From Candidatus Cloacimonadota bacterium (GTDB lineage: Bacteria; Cloacimonadota; Cloacimonadia; Cloacimonadales; Cloacimonadaceae): a stretch of 64,000 bases of DNA. The position numbers and the translations under genes were made by a program. The stretch spans positions 1 to 64,000 of the forward strand of contig JAQWBI010000001.1 of NCBI GenBank assembly GCA_028706475.1. The letters are read 5' to 3'. Below, piece after piece: positions 51,971 to 60,775 of this stretch (the first letter of the stretch is position 1; every line of letters starts with the position of its first letter). The notes below the pieces were generated by a model. That model made no database searches, was not told the origin of the DNA, and saw nothing but the letters and a program-made list of their open reading frames with translations.

Positions 51971-52692
51971 AGCGGCTTTTACATCCTCTGAGCTTTTTTG
52001 TACTTTGTGTGTTTTACAGCAGCCTTGCCATCATCTTGCAGAGTCCGGATTCACTCCTGATCGTCTTTTTCCTGGCCTGGCTGTGCGAGTATCGCAGCGG
52101 AGCAAAAGCGCTGTGGAACAGATTACTTGGGCTCAAAAAGCTGATGTGGCTGGTGCTGAGTTTGGTGATTATCCAGCTACTCTTTCGCAAGGGAGGGGGC
52201 ATCGCACTGGATCTGGGCATCGTGCACATCCATAACTACGCTCTGGTAAGCAGTGCCTTTCTATCTCTACGCATCCTGATCATCTACCTTTGTGCCATCA
52301 GCCTCAGTGGAATGGATTTCAGCCAGTACAGAGCCGCATTTGCCGCACTGAATCTGCCTGAGGAGATATCATTTATGATATCCTACATGGCGCAATTGAT
52401 CCCCTATTATAGCGGAAAGTTCAAGGAACAGATGCAAGAGCTGAGGGACCGCGGAATCAGTATTCGCCGCTTGAGAATGAATGATAAGCTTCAGATTTAT
52501 AAGATCCTGGCCATCACGGCCATTGCGGATATCATCATGATGAGCGGCAGGCAAGCCATTGCTTTGGAGATCAGAGGTTTTCGCAGCAAGGGGAAACGCA
52601 GCAGTTTGAACCGCTATGCCTTTGGACTGTATGACCTTGGCATCCTGCTTTGGATACTGGGAGTTGCAGTGCTGATCTACCGTTTATCATGA
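51967..52692 (+). CDS. ECF transporter transmembrane (T) component
   Basis: The 241-aa integral membrane scaffold has about five hydrophobic helices. Two Arg-Gly motifs in the C-terminal cytosolic region, RDRGISIRR and EIRGFRSKG, match the ATPase-coupling helices of EcfT. The start is GTG 51967, overlapping the A' stop. With S, A and A' it makes a self-contained transporter in one operon. Confidence 0.85.
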   Translation: MKRLLHPLSFFVLCVFYSSLAIILQSPDSLLIVFFLAWLCEYRSGAKALWNRLLGLKKLMWLVLSLVIIQLLFRKGGGIALDLGIVHIHNYALVSSAFLSLRILIIYLCAISLSGMDFSQYRAAFAALNLPEEISFMISYMAQLIPYYSGKFKEQMQELRDRGISIRRLRMNDKLQIYKILAITAIADIIMMSGRQAIALEIRGFRSKGKRSSLNRYAFGLYDLGILLWILGVAVLIYRLS

Positions 52693-52718
52693 TCTTGGAA
52701 TATTAATTGCATCATAGT

Positions 52719-53609
52719 ATGAATGTTATGACAGAACAACAAGATACAAAGATTATCAACAATAATGAATTAAGTCCCACAGGCTTGGGAGAATTGCGTC
52801 CAGAGAAGGGACCCTTGTATGCCAAATTGGCGATACTGCTGCTTTTGCTGGTGCTTTCAGCCGGATTTGGTTACCTAATGAACGCGATGTCGGAAAGCCG
52901 CAAGCTTGCTCTTTTGGAAGAAGAGAACAGGCTTTTGCGCGCCAAAATAGAGCTCTACGATGCCACGGTCGATTCCATCCACTGCATGCTTGATTCCCTG
53001 GGTCTGAAGAGTGAAAAGAAGAACAATCCTGCTCTCTATCGCGGTGGAGCAAGCCTCACAAATCATAGTTTCGCTGATCCAAAACTGAAACTGAAGATTG
53101 AAGATACCGAGAAGAAACTGGTTCATATCATGCAGGTTTTGGTACCAAATCTCCCTGAAAGCCCTCTTCTGCAAGAGGACACAGAGATCGTGGATGGAGA
53201 TATCCCCTCGATATATCCCACTTTCGGTCGCATCTCAGACGCCTGGGGCACTCGCATTCACCCCATCACAAACAGTCTGGAATTTCATTATGGTATAGAC
53301 ATCGCCAATGAGATGGGAACTCCAGTCTATGCTACAGCTGCGGGCACAGTAGTTTATGCCGATTATGATGATGGCTATGGCAAACGGATACTGGTGGATC
53401 ATGGCAATGGTTATCGCAGTATGTATGCCCATCTCTATACCTCCCGCGTAAAGGCAGGCGAGACCGTTACAAAAGGGCAGATCATCGCTCTGATGGGCAA
53501 TAGCGGGCTCTCCACCGGGCCACACCTGCATTATGAAGTGCACCTGAACGAACGCAAGGTGAATCCGGCAAACTACCTCAACCGCGTGGACCGCTATGCT
53601 ATGCGCTGA
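52719..53609 (+). CDS. M23-family (LytM) peptidase, membrane-anchored
   Basis: Predicted cell-wall endopeptidase or amidase-activator of about 296 aa. One membrane helix is near residues 35-55 (LAILLLLLVLSAGFGYL). A coiled coil follows (LLEEENRLLRAKIELYD). The C-terminal LytM domain has HYGIDIANEMGTPVYA (H-x3-D) and GPHLHYEV. The zinc His residues are intact, so it may be active. Starts at ATG 52719 or 52728 are both possible; no strong Shine-Dalgarno decides. Confidence 0.85.
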   Translation: MNVMTEQQDTKIINNNELSPTGLGELRPEKGPLYAKLAILLLLLVLSAGFGYLMNAMSESRKLALLEEENRLLRAKIELYDATVDSIHCMLDSLGLKSEKKNNPALYRGGASLTNHSFADPKLKLKIEDTEKKLVHIMQVLVPNLPESPLLQEDTEIVDGDIPSIYPTFGRISDAWGTRIHPITNSLEFHYGIDIANEMGTPVYATAAGTVVYADYDDGYGKRILVDHGNGYRSMYAHLYTSRVKAGETVTKGQIIALMGNSGLSTGPHLHYEVHLNERKVNPANYLNRVDRYAMR

Positions 53610-54234
53610 TAAGAGCGCATGGTTGATCACCAATCATGCTCCGAATAGGATTCTCTCCTCATATACCGGCATCGATGGCGATATTATAGCTGTGGATGGC
53701 GGGCTGCAAACCGTCTTTGAACAAAAGCTTTCACCCAAGATAATTGTAGGAGATCTGGATTCGCTCAATCCGGCTTTATTTAATGAGTATCCGGATACAC
53801 CCCTGTTGCGTCATGAATCCCGCAAGAATGCCACGGACACCGAATTGGCGCTGGATTGGTGTGTAACGCAGGGATATACCCGCATAATTATCTGCAATGA
53901 TATGCAGGGACGCTTTGATCACTGTCTGGCAATCGTTCAGAACCTTCTTGATCTGCACCGGCAAGGGATCATGGCATTCATAGAGAGCGATAGCCAGCGC
54001 ATCTTCTTCATTCGGGAATCACTGACATTGAAGGGTAAAAAGGGAGATTTGCTCTCGCTGGTTGCCTACAGTCCCTGCGTGTGTTTCATTGCGTCCGAGG
54101 GGCTTGAGTATCCGCTGAAAGGCCTTAGGATACATCAACACCAAAGCCGCGGCATCAGCAATGTGTTTGACCGAGAAGAGATCAGCCTGAAAGTGGCAGA
54201 AGGTGAGGTTCTGGCTATATATACCCCGCTGTAG
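53596..54234 (+). CDS. thiN: Thiamine pyrophosphokinase
   Basis: Converts thiamine to thiamine diphosphate. The 212-aa protein has AVDGGLQTV, IIVGDLDSL, RKNATDTELALDW, and the C-terminal Ser/Gly-rich RGISNVF thiamine site. ATG 53596 overlaps the peptidase stop by 14 nt; TTG 53623 is an alternative. Its place at the end of the ECF run suggests imported thiamine is trapped by phosphorylation. Confidence 0.9.
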   Translation: MLCADKSAWLITNHAPNRILSSYTGIDGDIIAVDGGLQTVFEQKLSPKIIVGDLDSLNPALFNEYPDTPLLRHESRKNATDTELALDWCVTQGYTRIIICNDMQGRFDHCLAIVQNLLDLHRQGIMAFIESDSQRIFFIRESLTLKGKKGDLLSLVAYSPCVCFIASEGLEYPLKGLRIHQHQSRGISNVFDREEISLKVAEGEVLAIYTPL

Positions 54235-54527
54235 GGCTTGCGGACTATATATAGAACCGGTGTTTGCCGTATATACTATCTAGGGTCATGTCAAGCTAGG
54301 TATGGGAATATCTGTAATACCACAGCAACCGAGGGCAACTTGTGAATTCCTCCTCTTTCCCTTTGTTTGATACAGTGTTGAAGCTGATATCAAGCCGTTA
54401 TCATCCTGTGTTCACTCGATGATAACCCGATAATATCAGGTTCAAGTATCGATAAACCAAAGGGGGAATGAAGCTTTTGCATCGTTCTGTAGAAGTATCT
54501 GCAAAATTGGAGTTCAGCGACGAGTCA
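54235..54527. other. Convergent intergenic region with palindrome copy F
   Basis: No gene is seen. The 52-bp core at 54386-54437 has arms reaching roughly 54345-54480, nearly matching copy A. The last bases GACGAGTCACTA (54519-54530) repeat 8870-8881 and contain the SNase stop codon. No clear terminator for thiN was found; the palindrome itself could serve. Confidence 0.55.
54386..54437 (+). repeat. 52-bp dispersed palindromic element, copy F
   Basis: Half-sites GATATCAAGCC and GTTATCATCCT, centre GTGTTCAC, then TCGATGATAAC and CCGATAATATC. It lies between convergent thiN and the nuclease gene. Confidence 0.85.
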
Positions 54528-55184
54528 CTATGGTTTGCAGACCTTGCATGCCTCATAGCCCTTTAGTAAAGCCTCGGAGAGTGGAATGGGCAGAGAACCT
54601 TCCTTTGTGTAGCGGCAGCTGTTGCGATGGTATTTACTACTTCCGGGATTGAACCAGACCAGGCTATCAGATGACGCCACAGTGTCTTCCGCTTCGCCCC
54701 AAAGACCGAGCTGTTGCATCCGGGCATCACGTTCCAGCTTCAGAAAATCCTCCAGATAAGTGAAAGGATAGGAAGTATAGACAAAGCCATAGCCTTGCTT
54801 GATGATTTCGGCGTTTATGAAGAGGGAGTCACTGGCGCGATATGCATAAGCCAATGTCCTGTCATAGCGGTCTTTGTGGTTAGTAGCACTGTTGCTTTGG
54901 TCGTACTTGAAATATACCCTTTCATCCTTCAGTAAGGTTTTCAGATAATCGCTTGCCTCCAGAGCATAGTGCTCCACGTCTTTGTTTGGATGCACAGATT
55001 CCGGGGTATCCACTCCGATCAGACGGATGCGCTCGTCCTTGCCGTCGATGTAAGCGATGAATGTGTCTCCATCCACTACCCGCACTACTCTGTAGGTATC
55101 TGTAGCTATAGAGCTCTTTTCCGGGCATGTAAAGATACCCAGCAGAATGATGAGAAGCATCGTGATGATAAGAACGTATTTCAT
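54528..55184 (-). CDS. Secreted thermonuclease-like (SNase) protein with C-terminal Cys motif
   Basis: Ca2+-dependent nuclease fold of 218 aa. The N-terminal hydrophobic signal is KYVLIITMLLIILLGIF, possibly with lipid-modified Cys after it. SNase motifs are VVDGDTFIAY, RIRLIGVDTPES (catalytic Arg and Glu), and DRYDRTLAY. The C-terminal unit KYHRNSCRY with CKVCKP resembles the small Cys domain found on some ComEC and nuclease proteins. ATG 55184 lies 4 nt after the ABC ATPase stop. The stop TAG is followed in frame by TGA. Confidence 0.85.
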   Translation of the reverse strand: MKYVLIITMLLIILLGIFTCPEKSSIATDTYRVVRVVDGDTFIAYIDGKDERIRLIGVDTPESVHPNKDVEHYALEASDYLKTLLKDERVYFKYDQSNSATNHKDRYDRTLAYAYRASDSLFINAEIIKQGYGFVYTSYPFTYLEDFLKLERDARMQQLGLWGEAEDTVASSDSLVWFNPGSSKYHRNSCRYTKEGSLPIPLSEALLKGYEACKVCKP

Positions 55185-55188
55185 GGTG

Positions 55189-55956
55189 TTAGGGATAAAT
55201 GATGTTGTTGGTACCGGAAATGGGATTGCGGGCAGTGCTAAGCCTGATTCCATAGAGATCGCTGAGGATATCGTCTTGCATCAATGTATCGGGCTTACCG
55301 TTATGCAGCAGACTGCCATTTCTGATGAAGAGCATACGGTCGGCATAGTTTGCAGAAAGATTTAGGTTGTGCGAGATAAGCAGGATACCCTTGTGCTCTT
55401 CACTGCAAATACTGCGTAACAGGCGCATGATCTCCAGCTGATAGTTGATGTCCAATTGGGAAAGGCTTTCATCCAGCAGGATGTAAGGAGTTTGCTGCAC
55501 CAAGGCTCTGGCGATGTAAACGCGCTGTTTCTCGCCTCCACTGAGTTGGTGTAGAAATCTGTGGCGCAAGTGATGCAGTTCCAGCCGCCTAAGAGTGATA
55601 TCGACTAGTTCCCGATCCTCTTCGCTGTGATTCTGCATGATGTCCATAAAGGGGTATCGCCCCATCAATACAGTATCGGCCACACTGTAGTCAAATTCAC
55701 TATGCAGCTCTTGGGGAATGTAGGCAAAGATGCCAGCCAGTTCTGTCCTGCTGTAAGCTCCCAGCTGTTTGTCCCGGATCAGGATCTTACCCTTGCGAGC
55801 TTTCAGAAAGCCCATCAGAGCGAAGAGCAGAGTAGATTTACCCGCTCCGTTTGGTCCCAGTAGTGCGGTAAATTCCGCTGCTGGCAATTCAAAAGAAACA
55901 TCGCTCAGGATGTCCTTCTCATCATATCCGCAGTAGAGGTTTTGTACTTTGATCAC
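55189..55956 (-). CDS. FecE/BtuD-type ABC transporter ATPase
   Basis: The 255-aa ATPase of the iron-siderophore/haem/cobalamin importer family. Walker A is GPNGAGKST, the signature LSGGEKQRVYIARAL, Walker B YILLDESLSQLD, and the switch is LLISHNL. GRYPFMDIM is typical of FecE-like proteins. The start is GTG 55956, with no alternative ATG nearby. The cognate permease and binding protein are not in the window; it stands in an unrelated run. Confidence 0.85.
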   Translation of the reverse strand: MIKVQNLYCGYDEKDILSDVSFELPAAEFTALLGPNGAGKSTLLFALMGFLKARKGKILIRDKQLGAYSRTELAGIFAYIPQELHSEFDYSVADTVLMGRYPFMDIMQNHSEEDRELVDITLRRLELHHLRHRFLHQLSGGEKQRVYIARALVQQTPYILLDESLSQLDINYQLEIMRLLRSICSEEHKGILLISHNLNLSANYADRMLFIRNGSLLHNGKPDTLMQDDILSDLYGIRLSTARNPISGTNNIIYP

Positions 55957-55971
55957 TGTGCCAGGATAGTC

Positions 55972-57693
55972 CTATTTCAGGATCTTGAGCTGTTCTTTGG
56001 CCATATTGCTATAGTTTTCAGGATAGGCTGCATCCACGGACATCTGCAGATACCTGAGGGCAGTATCCCGTTGTTCCAGAGCCAGATAGATCATGCCTAT
56101 GTGATAGAAGAGTTCGGCAGATTTCACCGAGGAGGCTTCGATGGTGGGGATATATTCCAGGGCTTTACCGTATTCACCGCGCAGATAGTGCAGCCAAGCC
56201 ATGGAATCGAGGTAACTTACCGAATTTGGTTCCTGCTTTATCGCAGCAGATATCAAGCGTTCTGCTTCATCCCAATCCTCCGGGGAAGAGAGCAGTAAAT
56301 AACCCAGGTTATTCATTAGCATAGCGTCGTTTGGCCAGCGTTTCAAGGCATCTCTCAGATAGAATATCTGGCTGCGTTCATCGCCCGCTTGCATAAAGAA
56401 ATCCAGCATTGCCATCACATCGTTCTTGTCGCCATAACCTCTGTCCCACAGCGCTTCGCTGAATTGTAGCTGAGCCGGAGATTCCGGGTCTTCATCTTCA
56501 CTGAGTATATAGAGCAAGTAGTTACTTAGCAGGCCGTTATCAAGGTTCTTACGGATGTCTGCCACAATCTTCTGGCGGCGGTTTGCCAATTCTTCTTCGC
56601 TGATGCCGGAAGGCAGGATTGCCGTATAGAGGGCGGAATTGAGGTCACCGGAGGCAAAGATACGGTCGGACAGCTCGCGGATACCTCTCTGATCTGATAT
56701 CCTGATGGCATGAAAGAGCAGGATAGCTGCGTATTTGCTGTCCGCTTGAGGGCTTGGTACTTTGTGTTCCAGATAATCCAGCATTCTGTAGTAGCTTTCG
56801 TCAGATTCTGCCTGCACCACACTGGTGGCAAGCACCACCAACATCCCTGTATCCCCAGTTGCCAGTATCTTATCCTGATGAGCGAAGATTCTCTGTGCAT
56901 CCGGTTTCTGATTGTAATAGAACAGAAACCCCGTCATGGCCTGACTGTCTTCGGGATAGCTAAAGCTTTCGAAGCGTTTGTCCACAATGTCCGGATCGCC
57001 TTTTTTATCGAGCAGAGACAGCAGCAAGGCCTCATTCAGGATACCCGAAGGCAGTTCTTGCAGGATCGAGATGGCCTTGTCGTCGTCCTCTCCCATCCAG
57101 GACAGTGCGATCAGTTGATCCAGCCGCGTATCGTCCTTATTCAGCTTCTCCGCTTGCTGCAGAAGCTTGGTATCCGCTGTGCCGTAACGCTCTTTTTGCA
57201 GCGTGTATTTGTAGAACAGCGTCCAGGCATCGGGATACTTGCTTTCCAGTTCATCCACTGCCCAGGCCATACCTTCCATATCGCCCAGGCTTTCGTAGGC
57301 TTTGTAGGCTTCATGCAGCATGGAACGATCAAATTGATAGTTCAGCCGTGCCTCACTCAGCAATTCCTGCAAACGCAGAGAGGCATCCGCATTGCGAGCT
57401 GAGCGGTAGTAATTTACAGCATTTTCAAAGTATGCTTTGCGCAATTGCGGACTGCCGGAATCCTGTGCTATAGCCAAGTTTAATACCTGATCTGCCACGG
57501 CGTAATCCCCCCACAGAGATAGATAGCTCCCGCTCATCAGATAGTACATGGAAGCCAGATTGGGGCGGGATGCATCCTCCCAAGCCTCATCAATCTCTGA
57601 GGCATCGGATGCTGCCTTCTTCGGCACTGTGGCGCAGGCAGCCAAAGCAAGAAGCACCATGGTAAGGACTGTGTAATGCAGCGTTCGCGTCAT
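55972..57693 (-). CDS. TPR-repeat lipoprotein
   Basis: The 573-aa protein has a lipobox (LLALAAC, about residue 20). TPR-like helices run throughout. The clearest are near the C-terminus: AMLMNNLGYLLLSSPEDWDEAERLI, SVSYLDSMAWLHYLRGEYGKALEYI (broken here) and FYHIGMIYLALEQRDTALRYL. It is probably an outer-membrane or periplasmic scaffold. It starts at ATG 57693, overlapping the DUF4837 stop as ATGA. No specific function is indicated. Confidence 0.8.
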   Translation of the reverse strand: MTRTLHYTVLTMVLLALAACATVPKKAASDASEIDEAWEDASRPNLASMYYLMSGSYLSLWGDYAVADQVLNLAIAQDSGSPQLRKAYFENAVNYYRSARNADASLRLQELLSEARLNYQFDRSMLHEAYKAYESLGDMEGMAWAVDELESKYPDAWTLFYKYTLQKERYGTADTKLLQQAEKLNKDDTRLDQLIALSWMGEDDDKAISILQELPSGILNEALLLSLLDKKGDPDIVDKRFESFSYPEDSQAMTGFLFYYNQKPDAQRIFAHQDKILATGDTGMLVVLATSVVQAESDESYYRMLDYLEHKVPSPQADSKYAAILLFHAIRISDQRGIRELSDRIFASGDLNSALYTAILPSGISEEELANRRQKIVADIRKNLDNGLLSNYLLYILSEDEDPESPAQLQFSEALWDRGYGDKNDVMAMLDFFMQAGDERSQIFYLRDALKRWPNDAMLMNNLGYLLLSSPEDWDEAERLISAAIKQEPNSVSYLDSMAWLHYLRGEYGKALEYIPTIEASSVKSAELFYHIGMIYLALEQRDTALRYLQMSVDAAYPENYSNMAKEQLKILK

Positions 57694-58742
57694 TTGACCT
57701 CAATGCTGGAGGATATTACATATAGTTCCACCAGGAGGGACAGTTTATCTCCCGCAGGGAAGTACACACTGTTGTCCACGATGTAAGCCTTGCCATTGTT
57801 CCAGAAGGCATAGGACTGGAAAGCCCCGCCGATGAGGTGAGTCATGTTTTTCCACGCTCCCACAATACGATAGGCGTCATATCCGGCGAGCTTGGTCTGC
57901 TCTTTGCGGATCACTTCTTCATCGAAGGTATCGCCTTCAAAGTACTTTTCTCCCAACATCTTACGTTTATCGATCAGCCATTGATGATCGATCACGTTCT
58001 CGGGCATATCCTCATAATACACATTTATATATTTATCCGGAATCTGGCTATCCTGCATGCGGGCACGATAGATGAAGCTAATAAAGCGTCCCAGCTTGTC
58101 GTTAGAATACAGGCTGTAGTTATTGGGTATCTTCAGGCTGAAAGGATAATCTTTCCAAAAGGTAGATGGAATGACAGGCTGTTGATAGGCCTGATATCCC
58201 AGGCGTTCTGCATAGCGCTTGATGAGCAGTTCAAATATCTTATCGCTCTGAATGGCGCCGATCTTCTCCAGATTGAGCTGGTTTGATCCCATCAGATACA
58301 TGATCAACTGATCCCGGCTATTGTGATTGTTGGCGATAAACAGATCGCCTCCGCTGGATTTCACGCGGTTGATAAAGTCTTCCGCCAAGCTTGACCGCAT
58401 ATACTGGGACACCTTTGCGTTGGATTCCAGATCGCCGATAAAGAGCAGATTGCGATGTTTGGAATAGGTCTCAGCTTCGGCAATCGGAGTATGAATCAGG
58501 CGGAAATACTTTTCCCCATAGACCAGGATCAGTTCGCGCTCAATACTGCTTTGCACAAAAGGCTTGAGCGCTTTCCAATTGTCATCATCACAAAAGAGAT
58601 ACACATCCCTTTCGTCACCCATAGCCAGAGGTTTGGAATGGTCTATCACATCATCAAATCTATCGTAGCGTGCCGGCTCTTTCTCACCTCCGGAACAGGC
58701 AAAGAGTAGCAAAAGGCTTAGTAATACCATTATGTAACGCAT
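57690..58742 (-). CDS. DUF4837-family lipoprotein
   Basis: The 350-aa lipoprotein has lipobox LLLLFAC (about residue 15). The family of unknown function is common in Bacteroidota. Segments such as YDRFDDVIDHSKPLAMGDERD, NLLFIGDLES and TFWKDYPFSLKIP are typical. ATG 58742 has AAAGGAGGG upstream and overlaps the pgsA stop (TAATG). The longer frame lies inside pgsA. The role is unknown. Confidence 0.8.
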   Translation of the reverse strand: MRYIMVLLSLLLLFACSGGEKEPARYDRFDDVIDHSKPLAMGDERDVYLFCDDDNWKALKPFVQSSIERELILVYGEKYFRLIHTPIAEAETYSKHRNLLFIGDLESNAKVSQYMRSSLAEDFINRVKSSGGDLFIANNHNSRDQLIMYLMGSNQLNLEKIGAIQSDKIFELLIKRYAERLGYQAYQQPVIPSTFWKDYPFSLKIPNNYSLYSNDKLGRFISFIYRARMQDSQIPDKYINVYYEDMPENVIDHQWLIDKRKMLGEKYFEGDTFDEEVIRKEQTKLAGYDAYRIVGAWKNMTHLIGGAFQSYAFWNNGKAYIVDNSVYFPAGDKLSLLVELYVISSSIEVK

Positions 58743-59299
58743 TATCCCTCCTTTACAAAGAGTAGCTTCAGGTAATTGAATCCGCTGAATATAGTGATCA
58801 GTACCACCAGCCAAAACCAAGTTTGGACAACCAGCCGCAGGCCATCACTGATCGAAGGCAGCATGCCCCAGGCAGCAAGCGCAAAGATGATGCCAAACAT
58901 CTGCATTACAGTCTTTGCTTTACCTAGTTTGTCGGCCGGCAACACCGTCCCCCGCTGCTGCAAGACTTCACGCAATACCGTAATTCCCGCTTCACGAATC
59001 AGGATTATGATGAAGATCAGGATGTTGAGTCTCCAAGGCTGAAGCAAACACAATCCCAACAGCGCCGAAAGCACCAGCAACTTATCTGCCAGGGGATCCA
59101 TGATCTTGCCAAAATCGCTGATTACATCCCATTTGCGCGCCAACATCCCATCCACGTAATCCGTGAGCGATGCCAGCGCAAACACGATCAGACTCAACAT
59201 CGGCGCATTCGTACCACTATGCAGAAATAGCAGATACAGAAACAGCGGAACCAGGAGGAAACGCAGGATTGTGAGAGCATTGGGGATATATTTACGCAT
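58742..59299 (-). CDS. pgsA: CDP-diacylglycerol-glycerol-3-phosphate 3-phosphatidyltransferase
   Basis: Committed step to phosphatidylglycerol at the inner membrane. The 185-aa protein has the CDP-alcohol phosphotransferase motif complete in DYVDGMLARKWDVISDFG then KIMDPLAD. Several membrane helices are present. ATG 59299 has GGAGGCGG upstream and overlaps the FtsX-like stop by 8 nt. Confidence 0.92.
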   Translation of the reverse strand: MRKYIPNALTILRFLLVPLFLYLLFLHSGTNAPMLSLIVFALASLTDYVDGMLARKWDVISDFGKIMDPLADKLLVLSALLGLCLLQPWRLNILIFIIILIREAGITVLREVLQQRGTVLPADKLGKAKTVMQMFGIIFALAAWGMLPSISDGLRLVVQTWFWLVVLITIFSGFNYLKLLFVKEG

Positions 59300-60149
59300 T
59301 ATCCGCCTCCTTATTCTCCGGCTTTTCACTAACCACCACCACTGGTTCTGCGTTTCCCAGGATCGCTTCGTGTTCATACACTCTGAGGTTGAAGTAAATC
59401 ACAAGCGTGGCAATCAGGCTCAATATCCCCATCGAGGCAAAGCTCCACCACGAAGCCAGGTTTTCCCAGCGCTCCAGATACACCCCCAGATAATACAATC
59501 CGCTCACCACTCCACCGGGAACCAGCATCATCAACCAGCTATGGGCTGCATTGAGTTTATTGTGACGCATCACATCCACCACACTGATCAACTGTCGTTT
59601 TTGCTTCAGATAGATGTGCAATTCATAGCTGAGGCGGCTGAAGATAAAGATGAGAAACAAGAGCAATCCCACAAAGATATTCAGGATCAGATTACGATGG
59701 GACAGCCTGTCCAATTCTTCCATTATCTTGCCGTAAGCGCTTGTCTGAGCGTCGATATCTTCTTCCGGCAGATACATGCGCAAGAGATCCATCACCCGGG
59801 CTTTGGCCTCGATCCCCGCTTTGTTCGAGGGAAAAGTGATAGTGAAGACATCCGGAAAACTATATGTGGACACCATATCATTGGTGAGCGGCAAGGCATA
59901 AGCTTCAATCAGCTCCAGCGCCGCCTGATACCCAGTCTCGTATTCATAGCCTTTTAAGGGAGAAATTCCCTCCAGTCCATTTCTGATGGGCTCCACATGA
60001 GTGGTATCCGCCACATAGGCATAAACTGGAAGCAATGAAAGCTCATTATAACAAGCCTTCACGCTTTCTCCCTGATTGTGTGCCAGATATGCCCAGGCTC
60101 CAAAGAGCAGACTCAGCAGCACCAGGATCAGATAAAATCTTGCGTTCAT
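59292..60149 (-). CDS. Membrane protein with FtsX-like topology
   Basis: The 285-aa protein has one N-terminal helix (residues about 5-22), a large periplasmic domain, then three C-terminal helices at about 155-175, 205-225 and 240-260. This is the layout of FtsX permeases. The segment LIEAYALPLTNDMVSTYSFPDVFTITFP, shown in parts, resembles their extracellular loop. No ftsE neighbour is present and motif similarity is weak, so the family call is tentative. The C-terminus is acidic and soluble. It overlaps the methyltransferase stop as ATGA. Confidence 0.5.
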   Translation of the reverse strand: MNARFYLILVLLSLLFGAWAYLAHNQGESVKACYNELSLLPVYAYVADTTHVEPIRNGLEGISPLKGYEYETGYQAALELIEAYALPLTNDMVSTYSFPDVFTITFPSNKAGIEAKARVMDLLRMYLPEEDIDAQTSAYGKIMEELDRLSHRNLILNIFVGLLLFLIFIFSRLSYELHIYLKQKRQLISVVDVMRHNKLNAAHSWLMMLVPGGVVSGLYYLGVYLERWENLASWWSFASMGILSLIATLVIYFNLRVYEHEAILGNAEPVVVVSEKPENKEADNA

Positions 60150-60763
60150 ATAACATCCCTGTGTTTTATGATGGCCAATAAGAAGGCCTTGTTACCATAA
60201 TGTATTGTGTGCTTGATTATGTCAAGTAGAGTGTTCCCGATGAGCTGCTGAAGGTCTTCCCACCGCTGTGCGGGATAGATCAGTATTGCCTTTCCCTGCG
60301 GTGCCATCAAACGCTGGATGGATGCCAGCAGCTCTTCCATATTGATTTCCAGCTCAAAGCGGCAGATATTACGTTCGCTATTGGGACTCAGATGCCCGCT
60401 GTTCAGCTTGCGCCAGGGCGGATTGGTAAAAACCAGATCATATTGCCCGGTAAGCTCTTTCATGTTACCGCAATGCAGCTCCAGTTCCACTCCGCAAGCC
60501 GCCGCATTCTGCCATGCCAGAGCCGCCAGATGCGTCTGAATCTCAATGGCGGAAATTTTCCACAGAGGCCGGGAAAGTGCGCACATGATGCTTACAATCC
60601 CACAGCCGCAGCCCAGTTCCACTGCTCGTAGAGCTCCATGCCCACCGGTGGCAATCACTTCCCGATATAGCAATTCTGCGGCAATTGATACTCCCTGACC
60701 GGAGGAATCCTGCTTGATCTTTTTGCCTGCAAAGGGCAGCAGCACTTCCTGATATGTCGCCAA
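60146..60763 (-). CDS. TrmN6/YfiC-like N6-adenine methyltransferase
   Basis: SAM-dependent methyltransferase of 205 aa. Motif I is AVELGCGCGIVSI and the catalytic motif is FTNPPW, the N/DPPY/F type that targets exocyclic amino groups. It resembles enzymes modifying A37 of tRNA1(Val). The N-terminal FAGKKIKQDSSGQGVSIA suits this family. The start is TTG 60763, 12 nt after nadA. The substrate is not certain. Confidence 0.78.
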   Translation of the reverse strand: MATYQEVLLPFAGKKIKQDSSGQGVSIAAELLYREVIATGGHGALRAVELGCGCGIVSIMCALSRPLWKISAIEIQTHLAALAWQNAAACGVELELHCGNMKELTGQYDLVFTNPPWRKLNSGHLSPNSERNICRFELEINMEELLASIQRLMAPQGKAILIYPAQRWEDLQQLIGNTLLDIIKHTIHYGNKAFLLAIIKHRDVI

Positions 60764-60775
60764 AGGCAGCCCACC

